From Tepidimonas thermarum (lineage in GTDB: Bacteria; Pseudomonadota; Gammaproteobacteria; Burkholderiales; Burkholderiaceae_C): 64,000 nt of DNA. The DNA lies in the NCBI RefSeq assembly GCF_007556705.1, contig NZ_VJOL01000005.1, forward strand, positions 1-64,000, read 5' to 3'. Below, piece by piece: positions 56,493 to 64,000 of this stretch. Positions within the stretch are counted from its first letter, which is position 1; each line of letters begins with the position of its first letter. A program made the position numbers and the translations under genes. Under the pieces are notes generated by a model. It searched no databases. It had not been told where the DNA came from and was given only the letters and a program-made list of their open reading frames with translations.

Positions 56493-57632
56493 ATGGAATC
56501 CACCCAGGACAAGAACCAACCCGCCACGCCGCGGCGCCTGCAAAAGGCGCGCGAAGAGGGCCAGGTGCCGCGCTCGCGCGACCTGACGCACCTGGCGGTG
56601 CTGGGCGGCGGGCTGCTCTTGCTGTGGACGACGCTGCCCTGGGCGTACGAACGGCTGCGCGGCGTCATGCGCGTGGGGTTGCGCTTTGATGCCGCCACGG
56701 TGCGTGAGCCGCGCCTGATGCTCGAGCGTCTGGCCGACGCGTTGCAGCTGGCGCTGGCGTATTACCTGCCGCTGGGGGCGGCGGTGCTGGCCATCGTGGT
56801 GGCGGCGCTGGTGGCGGCCGGCTCTTATGCTTTCAGCACCAAGCCGCTGATGCCCGACTGGTCCAAGATCGGCCTGATCGCCGGGTTCAAGCGCCTGTTT
56901 TCGCGCCAGCAATTGGTCGAGGTGCTCAAGCTGCTGGCGATCACGGCGTTGATCGCGGTGATCGGGGCGCTCTACGTCGAGTCGCACATCCAGGCGTTTG
57001 CGGCGCTCTTGCTGCGGCCCCTGGAGGCGGCCTTGGTGCAGACGGGTGAGTGGTTCACCACCGGTGTGGCCTGGTTGCTGGCGGTGGTGCTGCTGGTGGC
57101 CGCCATCGACGTGCCGCTGCAGCAATACCTCTACCGCCACCGCCTGCGCATGTCGCTGCAGGAGGTCAAGGACGAGTACAAGGAGACCGAGGGCAACCCG
57201 CAGCTCAAGGCCAAGCGCCGCCAGCGCGCGCGCGAGATTGCCCATGGTCAGAGCATCCGGCGCGTGCCCGAGGCCGATGTGGTCGTGATGAACCCCACCC
57301 ACTACGCCGTGGCGCTGCGCTACGACGAGCGCACCATGGCCGCCCCGCACGTGATCGCCAAAGGCACCGATTTGCTGGCGCTGCGCATTCGCGACGTGGC
57401 GCGCGAGGCCAAAGTGCCGGTGCTGGAGTCGCCGATGCTGGCGCGCGCCCTCTACGCGCACACCGAACTCGACGAGCCGGTGCCGGCCGCGCTGTTTGCC
57501 GCCGTGGCGCAGGTGCTGGCCTATGTGTACCGGTTGCGCGCCGCGCTGCGCGGGCAGGGGCCGATGCCACGCCCGCCGCAACCTGAGGTGCCGCCAGAGC
57601 TCGACCCGCTGCACGGCCGATCAAGCGCTTGA
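56493..57632 (+). CDS. flhB: Flagellar export gate protein FlhB
   Basis: 379 aa inner-membrane component of the flagellar type III export gate. It begins DKNQPATPRRLQKAREEGQVPRSRDL, has four hydrophobic helices, and a cytoplasmic domain with the autocleavage motif NPTH at 267-270 (VVVMNPTHYAVAL), which switches export specificity from hook to filament. flhA follows after 23 bases. Confidence 0.97.
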   Translation: MESTQDKNQPATPRRLQKAREEGQVPRSRDLTHLAVLGGGLLLLWTTLPWAYERLRGVMRVGLRFDAATVREPRLMLERLADALQLALAYYLPLGAAVLAIVVAALVAAGSYAFSTKPLMPDWSKIGLIAGFKRLFSRQQLVEVLKLLAITALIAVIGALYVESHIQAFAALLLRPLEAALVQTGEWFTTGVAWLLAVVLLVAAIDVPLQQYLYRHRLRMSLQEVKDEYKETEGNPQLKAKRRQRAREIAHGQSIRRVPEADVVVMNPTHYAVALRYDERTMAAPHVIAKGTDLLALRIRDVAREAKVPVLESPMLARALYAHTELDEPVPAALFAAVAQVLAYVYRLRAALRGQGPMPRPPQPEVPPELDPLHGRSSA

Positions 57633-57655
57633 CCACCCGATCCCATCGAATTGCC

Positions 57656-59746
57656 ATGAACGCCGTTTTGCAATCGCTGCAACAGTCGCTCGGGCCCCTG
57701 CGCGGGCACGGGAAGGCGCTGGCCGCACCGGCCTTGGTCATGCTGGTGCTGGCCATGCTGGTGCTGCCCCTGCCGCCGTGGCTGCTCGACACCTTTTTCA
57801 CGCTCAACATCGGCATTGCGCTGACCGTGATGATGGTGGCGGCCTACATGCGGCGGGCGCTGGATTTCGCGGTGTTCCCGACCGTGCTGCTGCTGACCAC
57901 GCTGCTGCGGCTGTCGCTCAACGTGGCCTCCACGCGCGTGGTGCTGATGGAAGGCCACACGGGGCCGGGGGCGGCTGGCGCCGTGATCGAGGCCTTTGGC
58001 ACCTTCCTGATCGGGGGCAACTTTGCGGTTGGCCTGATCGTGTTTTTGATCTTGGTGGTGATCAACTTCGTCGTCATCACCAAGGGCGCCGAGCGCATTG
58101 CCGAAGTGGGCGCGCGCTTCACGCTCGACGCCATGCCCGGCAAGCAGATGGCGATCGACGCCGACCTCAACGCGGGTCTGATCGATCAGGCCGAGGCCAA
58201 ACGCCGGCGCGCCGAGGTGGCGGAGGAGGCCGACTTCTTTGGCAACATGGACGGCGCGTCCAAGTTCGTGCGCGGGGATGCGATCGCGGGCATTTTGATC
58301 CTTCTCATCAACATCGTGGGGGGCTTTGCGATCGGCATGCTCCAGCACGGCCTGAGCCTGGAGGATGCCGCGCGCAGCTACATCACGCTGTCGGTGGGCG
58401 ATGCGCTGGTGGCGCAGGTGCCGGCGCTGCTGATTTCGGTGGCGGCCGCGATGGTGGTCTCGCGCGTGGGCAAAGAGGAGGATTTGGGCCAGCAAATCGT
58501 CTCGCAGATGCTGGCCTCGCCCAAGGTGCTGGGCGTGACGGCGGCGGTGCTGGCGGTGCTGGGCAGCATTCCCGGCATGCCCAACCTGGTGTTTCTGGGC
58601 TTTGCGGCGCTCGTGGGCTCGGTGGCGTACTGGATCGTGCGTGAGCGGCGCCGCGCCGTCGCGCAGGAGCAGGCCACGCAGCAGGCAGCGCAAGCGCCCA
58701 CCGAGACCGAAGCCACCTGGGACGACTTGCAGCCGGTCGATTTGCTGGGGTTGGAGCTGGGCTATCGGCTCATCGCGCTGGTCGATCGCACGCGCCGCGG
58801 TGACCTGCTCACCCGCATCAAAGGGGTGCGCAAAAAGTTTGCGCAGGAGGTCGGCTTTCTGCCGCCGCCGGTGCACGTGCGCGACAACCTGGAACTCAAG
58901 CCCAACGGCTACCGCATCACGCTGCGCGGCGTGGTGGTGGGCGAGGGCGAGGTGATGCCGGGGCAGTTTCTGGCCATCAACCCGGGGCACATCAGCACAC
59001 CGTTGCTGGGCCAGCCCACCGCCGACCCGGCCTTTGGCCTGCCCGCGACGTGGATCGACGAGCGCCAGCGCGAAAACGCGCAAATGGCGGGCTATACCGT
59101 GGTTGATGCCGAGACCGTGCTGGCCACGCATTTGTCACACTTGATGCAGGTCCACGCGGCCAAGCTGCTCAGCCGCACCGAGGTGCAGGAACTCGTCGAG
59201 CACGTGCGCAAGCGGGCCCCGAAGCTGATCGAAGAAGTGATTCCGACCATGGTGCCCATCGGTGTGTTCCAAAAGGTCCTGCAGCTGCTGCTGGAGGAGT
59301 CGGTGCACATCCGCGACATGCGCACCATCATCGAGACGCTGGCCGAGCACGCGGGGCAGACGCAAGACCCGATCGAGCTGGCGCGCCGGGTGCGCCAGGC
59401 GCTCGCGCCCGCCATCGTGCAGCAGATCTACGGCCCGGTGCAGGAGCTCGAGGTCATCGCGATCGAGCCCGGCTTGGAGCGGCTGCTGACCCAGGCGCTG
59501 GGCGGGCAGGGCATGAGCGCGCTCGACCCCGGCGTGGCCGACATGTTGACGCAGTCCGCCGCCCAGGTGGCCGCGCGGCAGGAGGAAAACGGCGTGCCGG
59601 CCGTGCTGCTCGTGCCCGATGCCATCCGCCAAGCCATCGCGCGGCTGCTGCGCCGCGCCGCCCCTCGGCTGCAGGTGCTGGCGCACAGCGAAATTCCTGA
59701 CACCCACACCATCCGCATCGGCCCGATCATTGGAGAGCCCGCATGA
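57656..59746 (+). CDS. flhA: Flagellar export gate protein FlhA
   Basis: 696 aa. About eight N-terminal membrane helices with the FHIPEP loop: TKGAERIAEVGARFTLDAMPG and KQMAIDADLNAGLI. The C-terminal ~350 residues form the cytoplasmic ring that docks chaperone-substrate complexes. The start is ATG 57656; an upstream in-frame TTG is less likely. The stop overlaps flhF (ATGA). Confidence 0.97.
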   Translation: MNAVLQSLQQSLGPLRGHGKALAAPALVMLVLAMLVLPLPPWLLDTFFTLNIGIALTVMMVAAYMRRALDFAVFPTVLLLTTLLRLSLNVASTRVVLMEGHTGPGAAGAVIEAFGTFLIGGNFAVGLIVFLILVVINFVVITKGAERIAEVGARFTLDAMPGKQMAIDADLNAGLIDQAEAKRRRAEVAEEADFFGNMDGASKFVRGDAIAGILILLINIVGGFAIGMLQHGLSLEDAARSYITLSVGDALVAQVPALLISVAAAMVVSRVGKEEDLGQQIVSQMLASPKVLGVTAAVLAVLGSIPGMPNLVFLGFAALVGSVAYWIVRERRRAVAQEQATQQAAQAPTETEATWDDLQPVDLLGLELGYRLIALVDRTRRGDLLTRIKGVRKKFAQEVGFLPPPVHVRDNLELKPNGYRITLRGVVVGEGEVMPGQFLAINPGHISTPLLGQPTADPAFGLPATWIDERQRENAQMAGYTVVDAETVLATHLSHLMQVHAAKLLSRTEVQELVEHVRKRAPKLIEEVIPTMVPIGVFQKVLQLLLEESVHIRDMRTIIETLAEHAGQTQDPIELARRVRQALAPAIVQQIYGPVQELEVIAIEPGLERLLTQALGGQGMSALDPGVADMLTQSAAQVAARQEENGVPAVLLVPDAIRQAIARLLRRAAPRLQVLAHSEIPDTHTIRIGPIIGEPA

Positions 59747-61320
59747 ACGCGCAACGATTCGTCGCCCCCAACTCGCGCGAGGCCATGGCGCTGGCGCGCG
59801 CCGCCTTCGGCGAGCAGGCCGTGATCCTGTCGAGCCGCTCGACCGACGACGGGTTCGAGGTCGTGGCCACCTCCGAAGACCAGCTCGCGGCGCTGGCCGC
59901 GCACGTGGCGTCGCCGGCTGCCCAGACGGGTCAAGCCCAGCGCAGCGTGCTGCCGCAGACCCCCGCGGCGCGCTCGGGCCGCGCCAGCCTGGGCCTGCAG
60001 CAGCGCGCCGCGGCGCAGTTGCCGCCGGTGTCGCCCGACAGCACGGTGGCGCAGGACACGGAAACCCTGGCCATGAGCACCCTGTCGTTCCAAGAATACG
60101 TGCGCGAGCGCATGCTGCGCAAGCGCCGTGAGGCGCTGCAAGGCAAGGCGCCCGAAGCGACGCCGCGCCCTGCCGCTGCCCCGGTGGCGGCCGCAGGCCC
60201 CCGGCCCCCGGTCGCGGCCGACGGGGAGGAGGTGGTTTTGCCCTTTGGTCGTGCCGCGCAGCCGGCCCCGGCGCGCGAAGCGGTCGCGCGTCCCGCAGCC
60301 GCCGGGGCCAAGCCGGTGCGCCCCGCTGGCGGCACGGCGGCACAGGCCAGCGCGAGCGCCGCGCAGACGCAGGCGCAACTGGCGGCGCAGCTCGATGCGC
60401 TCAAGGCCATGATGGAAGAGCGCTTCCAGACCCTGGCCTGGCTGGGGCAGTCGCGCCTCAACCCCATCCAGTCGCAGCTGATGCACAAGTTCGTGCGCGC
60501 CGGCTATTCGCCCACGGTTGCGCGTGCGGTGCTGGAGCGGCTGCCGGCGCAACTCGGCGCGGCCGAGGCCTGGCGCTGGACGCTGGAAGTGCTTGCGCGC
60601 AATCTGCGCGTGGCGCGCGAGCCCGGGCATTTGTGTGATGAGGGCGGCGTGTTCGCGCTCATCGGCTCCACCGGCGTGGGCAAGACCACCACCGCCGCCA
60701 AGCTGGCCGCGCAGTGCGTCAAGGCCTACGGCGCCAACAGTGTGGGGCTGATCACGCTGGACACCTACCGCGTCGCCGGCTACGAACAACTGCGCGCCTA
60801 CGGCCGCATGCTGGGCGTGGTGGCGCACTTGGCGCACGACCGCGCAGCCCTGCAAGACCTGCTGGAGCTGCTGGCCAACAAGCGCATGGTCATCATCGAC
60901 ACTGCGGGGCTGGGGCAGAAAGACCCGCGCGTCCAGGAAATGGCGGCGCTGCTGCAAGCGCCCCAGATCAAAAAGCTGCTCGTGGTCAACGCGGGCAGCC
61001 ACGGCGACACGCTCGACGACGTGTTCCAGGCCTATCGCGAAACGCCGCTGCACGGGGTGATCCTGTCCAAGGTGGACGAGGCAGCCAAGCTGGGGCCCGC
61101 GGTGGATGCGCTGATCCGCCATCAGGTGGTGCTGCGTGGGTTGACCACCGGCCAGCGCGTGCCGGAGGACTGGCAGCGGCCCGACGCCATGGCGTTGGTG
61201 CGCCTGTCCATGGGCGGGCGGGGCAAATCGGCCTTGGACCCGACCCCGGCGGAGTTGCCGTTCTTTTTCACCGATCCGGTGCAAACGGGCTGGCAGCCCG
61301 AGGGGGCGGCCCATGCTTGA
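59743..61320 (+). CDS. flhF: Flagellar GTPase FlhF
   Basis: SRP-type GTPase that directs flagellar placement at the pole, 525 aa. An N-terminal region (~1-220, Ala/Pro-rich in the middle) precedes the NG domain: G1 IGSTGVGKTTTAAKLAA (~306), G2 DTYRVAGYEQLRAYG, G3 DTAGLGQKD, G4 LSKVDEAAKLG. It overlaps both flhA (4 bases) and the next gene (8 bases). Its partner FlhG would normally be the next product. Confidence 0.96.
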   Translation: MNAQRFVAPNSREAMALARAAFGEQAVILSSRSTDDGFEVVATSEDQLAALAAHVASPAAQTGQAQRSVLPQTPAARSGRASLGLQQRAAAQLPPVSPDSTVAQDTETLAMSTLSFQEYVRERMLRKRREALQGKAPEATPRPAAAPVAAAGPRPPVAADGEEVVLPFGRAAQPAPAREAVARPAAAGAKPVRPAGGTAAQASASAAQTQAQLAAQLDALKAMMEERFQTLAWLGQSRLNPIQSQLMHKFVRAGYSPTVARAVLERLPAQLGAAEAWRWTLEVLARNLRVAREPGHLCDEGGVFALIGSTGVGKTTTAAKLAAQCVKAYGANSVGLITLDTYRVAGYEQLRAYGRMLGVVAHLAHDRAALQDLLELLANKRMVIIDTAGLGQKDPRVQEMAALLQAPQIKKLLVVNAGSHGDTLDDVFQAYRETPLHGVILSKVDEAAKLGPAVDALIRHQVVLRGLTTGQRVPEDWQRPDAMALVRLSMGGRGKSALDPTPAELPFFFTDPVQTGWQPEGAAHA

Positions 61321-61918
61321 GTCGGTCCACGATCAGGCCGCAGGGCTGCTGGCGTGGCGCTTGCAGCCCCCGGCCCGGGTGCTGGCCGTGGTGGCGAGCG
61401 GCCGCGGTGCGGCCTCGCTGGAGCTGCTGTGGCGGCTGCGGCAGGGGTGTGCCGGGCTGGGGCTGGAGGTCGCCGTCGTGGAAGACGAGCCCGGCCGCTG
61501 GGGCGCTGGCCCTGAGCGCGGCGGCGTGTGGCTGTGGCACACCCCGCCCGAGGAGGTGCTGCGCTGGTGGCCGCCCGAGGCCGGACGTCCCCTGGTCGGC
61601 TGGACGCTGGACCCGGCGGCGCTGGTGGCGGCCTACCAAGCGGTCAAAACGCTGTGGCGCGGTGGCCTGGCGCCCGTCGTGGTGGCGTTGCCCGATGGCG
61701 CAGCGTCGGCCGCTGGCGCTGCCTGGCAGGCCGCGCGTTCGGCCCTGGAGCGCACCTGCGCCACCCATTTGGGTTGGGTGCCGCCCGTGTGGACGCTGGG
61801 GTATGATGAGCGCGTACCGGCCGATCCTGCGGTCGAGTCCGTGCTGTGCAAGGCGCTGGATGCCGCCTGGATGTGGGACACCCCGGCGGGGGTGGGGAGT
61901 GTCGTGCGGCCATGCTGA
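61313..61918 (+). CDS. Degenerate FlhG/FleN-like protein lacking the P-loop
   Basis: 201 aa at the exact place of flhG. The N-terminus (SVHDQAAGLLAW...PPARVLAVVASGRG) has the look of an FlhG start (DQA.GLR..., RVLAVVSGKGGVGKT), but the Walker A region reads VASGRGAASLELLWRLRQG, with no GK(T/S). The next part (LGLEVAVVEDEPGRWGAG) could correspond to the strand leading to Walker A' / Asp. The protein is also shorter than the usual 270 or so. It overlaps flhF by 8 bases. Either a non-ATPase FlhG derivative or an unrelated protein in that slot. Confidence 0.65.
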   Translation: MLESVHDQAAGLLAWRLQPPARVLAVVASGRGAASLELLWRLRQGCAGLGLEVAVVEDEPGRWGAGPERGGVWLWHTPPEEVLRWWPPEAGRPLVGWTLDPAALVAAYQAVKTLWRGGLAPVVVALPDGAASAAGAAWQAARSALERTCATHLGWVPPVWTLGYDERVPADPAVESVLCKALDAAWMWDTPAGVGSVVRPC

Positions 61919-61971
61919 TGTCCAGCCCGGTCTCGTCACCGTCCCGGCCGGTTGGGATGCCGGAGTTTTCG

Positions 61972-62691
61972 ATGTACACGCCCAAGGGCACGCTCGACCG
62001 CGATGCGCAACTGCGCCAGTATGCGCCTTTGGTGCACCGCCTGGCCCACCTGATGATTGCGCGCGTGCCGGCCAGCGTCGAAATCGACGACCTCATCCAG
62101 GTTGGCATGATCGGTCTGACCGAGGCGCTGGCCCGCTACGAGCCATCCATGGGGGTGCAGTTCGAGACCTTTGCCACCCAGCGCATACGGGGCGCGATGC
62201 TCGACGAACTGCGCGACGCGGACTGGATGTCGCGCGGCTCGCGCAAGCTGCAAAAAGACATCGAGTCTGCGATCCACCGCCTGGAGCAGCGGCTGCAGCG
62301 CGCGCCGTGCGAATCCGAGATTGCGCAGGAGCTGGGCATGTCGCTGGCCGAGTATCAGGAGACGCTGTCGCGCATGCGCGGCACGCAGCTCGTCTACCTG
62401 GAGGACTTGGGCGGCCGTGGCGATGACGAGGAAGGCTTTCTCGACCGCTTTTTGCCCGACGACGGGGACAACAGCCCCGAGGCGATCCTGGCCGACCAGC
62501 GCATGCGTGCCGCGCTGGTGGAGGCGATCGGCAAATTGCCCGAGCGCGAGCAGCACGTCATGAGCATGTACTACGAGCACGACATGAACCTCAAGGAGAT
62601 TGCGGCCGTGCTCGGCGTGACCGAATCGCGTGTGAGCCAGCTCCACTCGCAGGCGGTGGCGCGCCTGCGCGCACGGCTGCGCGAGCACTGA
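61972..62691 (+). CDS. fliA: Flagellar RNA polymerase sigma factor FliA (sigma-28)
   Basis: 239 aa from ATG 61972, the same length as E. coli FliA; CGGAG stands 6 bases before it. In-frame ATGs at 61912 and 61918 would add up to 20 residues. Region 2 is VEIDDLIQVGMIGLTEALARY, then QRIRGAMLDELRDADWMSR; region 4 is EAIGKLPEREQHVMSMYYEH and LKEIAAVLGVTESRVSQLHSQA. It directs late flagellar genes, including flgM and motA of this window, and is bound by FlgM. Confidence 0.96.
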   Translation: MYTPKGTLDRDAQLRQYAPLVHRLAHLMIARVPASVEIDDLIQVGMIGLTEALARYEPSMGVQFETFATQRIRGAMLDELRDADWMSRGSRKLQKDIESAIHRLEQRLQRAPCESEIAQELGMSLAEYQETLSRMRGTQLVYLEDLGGRGDDEEGFLDRFLPDDGDNSPEAILADQRMRAALVEAIGKLPEREQHVMSMYYEHDMNLKEIAAVLGVTESRVSQLHSQAVARLRARLREH

Positions 62692-62692
62692 C

Positions 62693-62713
62693 GGGGCGTG
62701 CCCCGGGCGCCCC
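62693..62713. terminator. Hairpin between convergent fliA and flgN
   Basis: GGGGCG (62693-62698) and CGCCCC (62708-62713) with a 9-base loop, in the 34-base convergent gap. No T tract. Candidate bidirectional terminator. Confidence 0.4.
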
Positions 62714-62725
62714 TGTTGGGGGGGG

Positions 62726-63109
62726 TCAGCCGTAGCCGCCGCGCCCCATGCCGGGGCGGCGACGGCCCAGTTGGGCGTAGGCCTGGAGGTCGTCTTGCGG
62801 CAGCAGTTGCGCCAGTGCCTGCCGGTTGGCGGCCGACAGGCGCGCCTGCTGCTCGTGCAGCCACTGCATCCGCTGTCCGATGTCCGACAAGAGCGCCGCC
62901 ACCTCGGGTGTGGGCGGGGGCTGTACGCGGCCGGCTTGGGCCCAGGACCGCACATCCGCAAACGCCTGCGCCAACGCGGCGCACGCGTGCGCCCATTCTT
63001 GCGCATCGACCTCACCACCCGCGTGGCGGGCGGCCAGGGCCAGGGTGTGATCGAGCTGCTGCCGCAGCGCTTGAAGCTTGGCTGGCCAGTCGGTCTCCGC
63101 GGCGGTCAT
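62726..63109 (-). CDS. flgN: Flagellar export chaperone FlgN
   Basis: 127 aa helical protein, chaperone for hook-filament junction proteins FlgK and FlgL. Typical features are a leading amphipathic helix (WPAKLQALRQQLDHTLALAA), a second helical region (LLSDIGQRMQWLHEQQARL), and a flexible end. Sequence conservation in this family is low; the call rests on its position next to flgM on the same strand. Confidence 0.8.
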   Translation of the reverse strand: MTAAETDWPAKLQALRQQLDHTLALAARHAGGEVDAQEWAHACAALAQAFADVRSWAQAGRVQPPPTPEVAALLSDIGQRMQWLHEQQARLSAANRQALAQLLPQDDLQAYAQLGRRRPGMGRGGYG

Positions 63110-63133
63110 CGACGGTTGTGGGAGGGCGCCCGG

Positions 63134-63469
63134 TTAGCCTTGGCGGCGCGCGCCGCCGGCGATGCCCAGCAGTTCGCGCGCGCTGCCCAGCAGTTTGTCC
63201 GCAATCGCCTCGGCGTTGACCGAGAAGCTGCCGTTTTGGATGGCGGTGCGCATCGCCTCGACCTTGGCGGCGTCGAAGCTGTCCGTGCCCGAACGCGCCA
63301 CCCCGTTGGTCATGACCTGCGTGACGGGCGAAAACGTGACACTGGTGCCAGACGGGCTGGCCGACGAACCGCCCACGCCTTTGGCAGGCGCGCCGGCGCC
63401 CTCCGCGGTGCGCGAGGGCACCGAAGCTGGCAAACCGAACTTGGATTCAGGCGATTGGTTGACTTTCAT
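63134..63469 (-). CDS. flgM: Anti-sigma-28 factor FlgM
   Basis: 111 aa, mostly disordered. The C-terminal FliA-binding part is SFDAAKVEAMRTAIQNGSFS then VNAEAIADKLLGSARELL, the FlgM signature. It is exported once the hook is complete, freeing FliA. It has a perfect sigma-28 promoter upstream, so FliA drives its own inhibitor. flgN lies 24 bases downstream. Confidence 0.95.
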   Translation of the reverse strand: MKVNQSPESKFGLPASVPSRTAEGAGAPAKGVGGSSASPSGTSVTFSPVTQVMTNGVARSGTDSFDAAKVEAMRTAIQNGSFSVNAEAIADKLLGSARELLGIAGGARRQG

Positions 63470-63508
63470 GGCACGCTCCGGATCCCGTCTTGAGACCTCT
63501 TGAGAGCG

Positions 63509-63535
63509 TTATCGGCACGATGCGGTCGGACTTTA
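63509..63535 (-). promoter_or_regulatory. Perfect sigma-28 (FliA) promoter for flgM
   Basis: On the minus strand: TAAA (63535-63532), exactly 15 bases, GCCGATAA (63516-63509). Both elements match the FliA consensus in every position. The distance to the flgM ATG (63469) is 39 bases. Confidence 0.92.
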
Positions 63536-63557
63536 CCCCTTTTTTGCGGGGTTGTGT

Positions 63558-64000
63558 TTACAAGGGCAGCGCCACCGTCTGGGCGTCCACCACGGTGCCG
63601 ACCAGCACACGCCGGTTGGCCAGGCGCACACGCACCGGCTCACCCACGCGGCCATCGCCCAAGGCTTCGCCCGTGGCCGTGAGGATAAAGCCTTGGCCCT
63701 CGACCCGCAAGCGCACGGTGGCGCCCGCCTCGAACACCTGTGGCGCGCGCACCACAGTCGCGCGCAGCACCTGGCCTGCGGCCAGCGCCCGCGCCGCTTC
63801 GCGCCCCTGCCAGTCTTGCGGGCGCGCCAAGACCGGGTCGCGGTGGAGGGTCCAATCGACCTCGGTCAGTTCGGCAACATCCGGGGTCAGGGTGTCGCCG
63901 GGCGCCACGGGGCGCCGCAGCACCCAGCCGGGACCCCAGACGCGCACATAGATGGGCAAAAACACGTTCCACGCCACTGGGCCTTCGGTGCAGCGCAGTC
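63558..64000 (-). CDS. flgA: Flagella basal body P-ring formation protein FlgA, 5' end outside window
   Basis: Periplasmic chaperone for P-ring assembly. Only the C-terminal ~147 codons are in the window; the frame is open to the right edge, reading LRCTEGPVAWNVFLPIYVRV (family: C..G...W...LPV.V). The SAF/beta-clip domain includes VLRRPVAPGDTLTPDVAEL and AAGQVLRATVVRAPQVFEAG, and the end is TVVDAQTVALPL. The signal peptide and N-terminal domain lie outside. It is directly upstream of flgM. Confidence 0.93.
   Translation of the reverse strand, partial: LRCTEGPVAWNVFLPIYVRVWGPGWVLRRPVAPGDTLTPDVAELTEVDWTLHRDPVLARPQDWQGREAARALAAGQVLRATVVRAPQVFEAGATVRLRVEGQGFILTATGEALGDGRVGEPVRVRLANRRVLVGTVVDAQTVALPL

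Overview
The window is GC-rich, densely coded bacterial chromosome with the gene content and order of a betaproteobacterium of the order Burkholderiales, most like Comamonadaceae and relatives. The pointers are the hemA-prfA-prmC-grxD block, rplU-rpmA-obg-proB, the DUF971-ubiE-Tim44-ubiJ-ubiB block, the giant DUF3683 FAD/Fe-S oxidoreductase, and the motAB-cheYZ / flhB-flhA-flhF-fliA // flgN-flgM-flgA flagellar layout. I cannot assign a genus from sequence alone. I saw no tRNA, rRNA or CRISPR array.

Region by region: 1-2115 is a graveyard of mobile DNA (an IS5-type transposase cut by the left edge, then fragments of an IstB gene, an Rpn-type nuclease with one nonsense codon, an IS630 transposase and an IS3 OrfA). 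2116-5022 is trkA-trkH potassium uptake. 5090-6634 holds an AhpD-like gene and an AraC-type regulator. 6713-13855 is a leucine/isovalerate (liu/mcc) degradation operon with a 2-hydroxyacid dehydrogenase and two small genes. 13951-18572 encodes a two-subunit NAD-linked molybdenum/tungsten formate dehydrogenase with fused gamma and beta subunits, followed by a universal stress protein. 19198-25029 is an exceptionally long tandem UvrA paralogue coupled to a small Cys-rich gene. 25568-27936 holds a YeeE/YedE sulfur transporter and an MFS exporter. 28142-31193 is rplU-rpmA-obgE-proB. 31287-35030 holds a CNP1-like gene, rppH, proS and a lytic transglycosylase. 35064-39983 (minus strand) holds a Lon-like AAA ATPase and the grxD-prmC-prfA-hemA block. 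40018-44789 holds a small membrane protein, the giant oxidoreductase and a HIT protein. 44808-49283 is the ubiquinone block. 49376-53309 holds an FmdB-type zinc ribbon gene, a DUF502 gene, aspS and a YqjD/YqjE/YqjK-like envelope-stress trio. 53382-64000 is flagellar and chemotaxis genes.

How the genes work together: the mcc/liu enzymes convert 3-methylcrotonyl-CoA to acetoacetate and acetyl-CoA. Formate dehydrogenase feeds electrons to NAD. UbiE, UbiJ and UbiB make the quinone of the respiratory chain. In the flagellar part, FlhA/FlhB form the export gate, FlhF places the flagellum, and FliA (sigma-28) is held by FlgM until the hook is finished. The flgM promoter is a perfect sigma-28 site (TAAA-N15-GCCGATAA) and motA has a good match, so the regulatory loop is readable directly in the sequence.

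I found no convincing undescribed defence or mobile system. The most unusual items are the four-ATPase UvrA fusion (1943 aa), an FlhG-position protein that has lost its P-loop, the two-subunit formate dehydrogenase, a 10-bp inverted repeat between rppH and proS with a possible 10-codon leader ORF, and the layered IS debris upstream of trkA.
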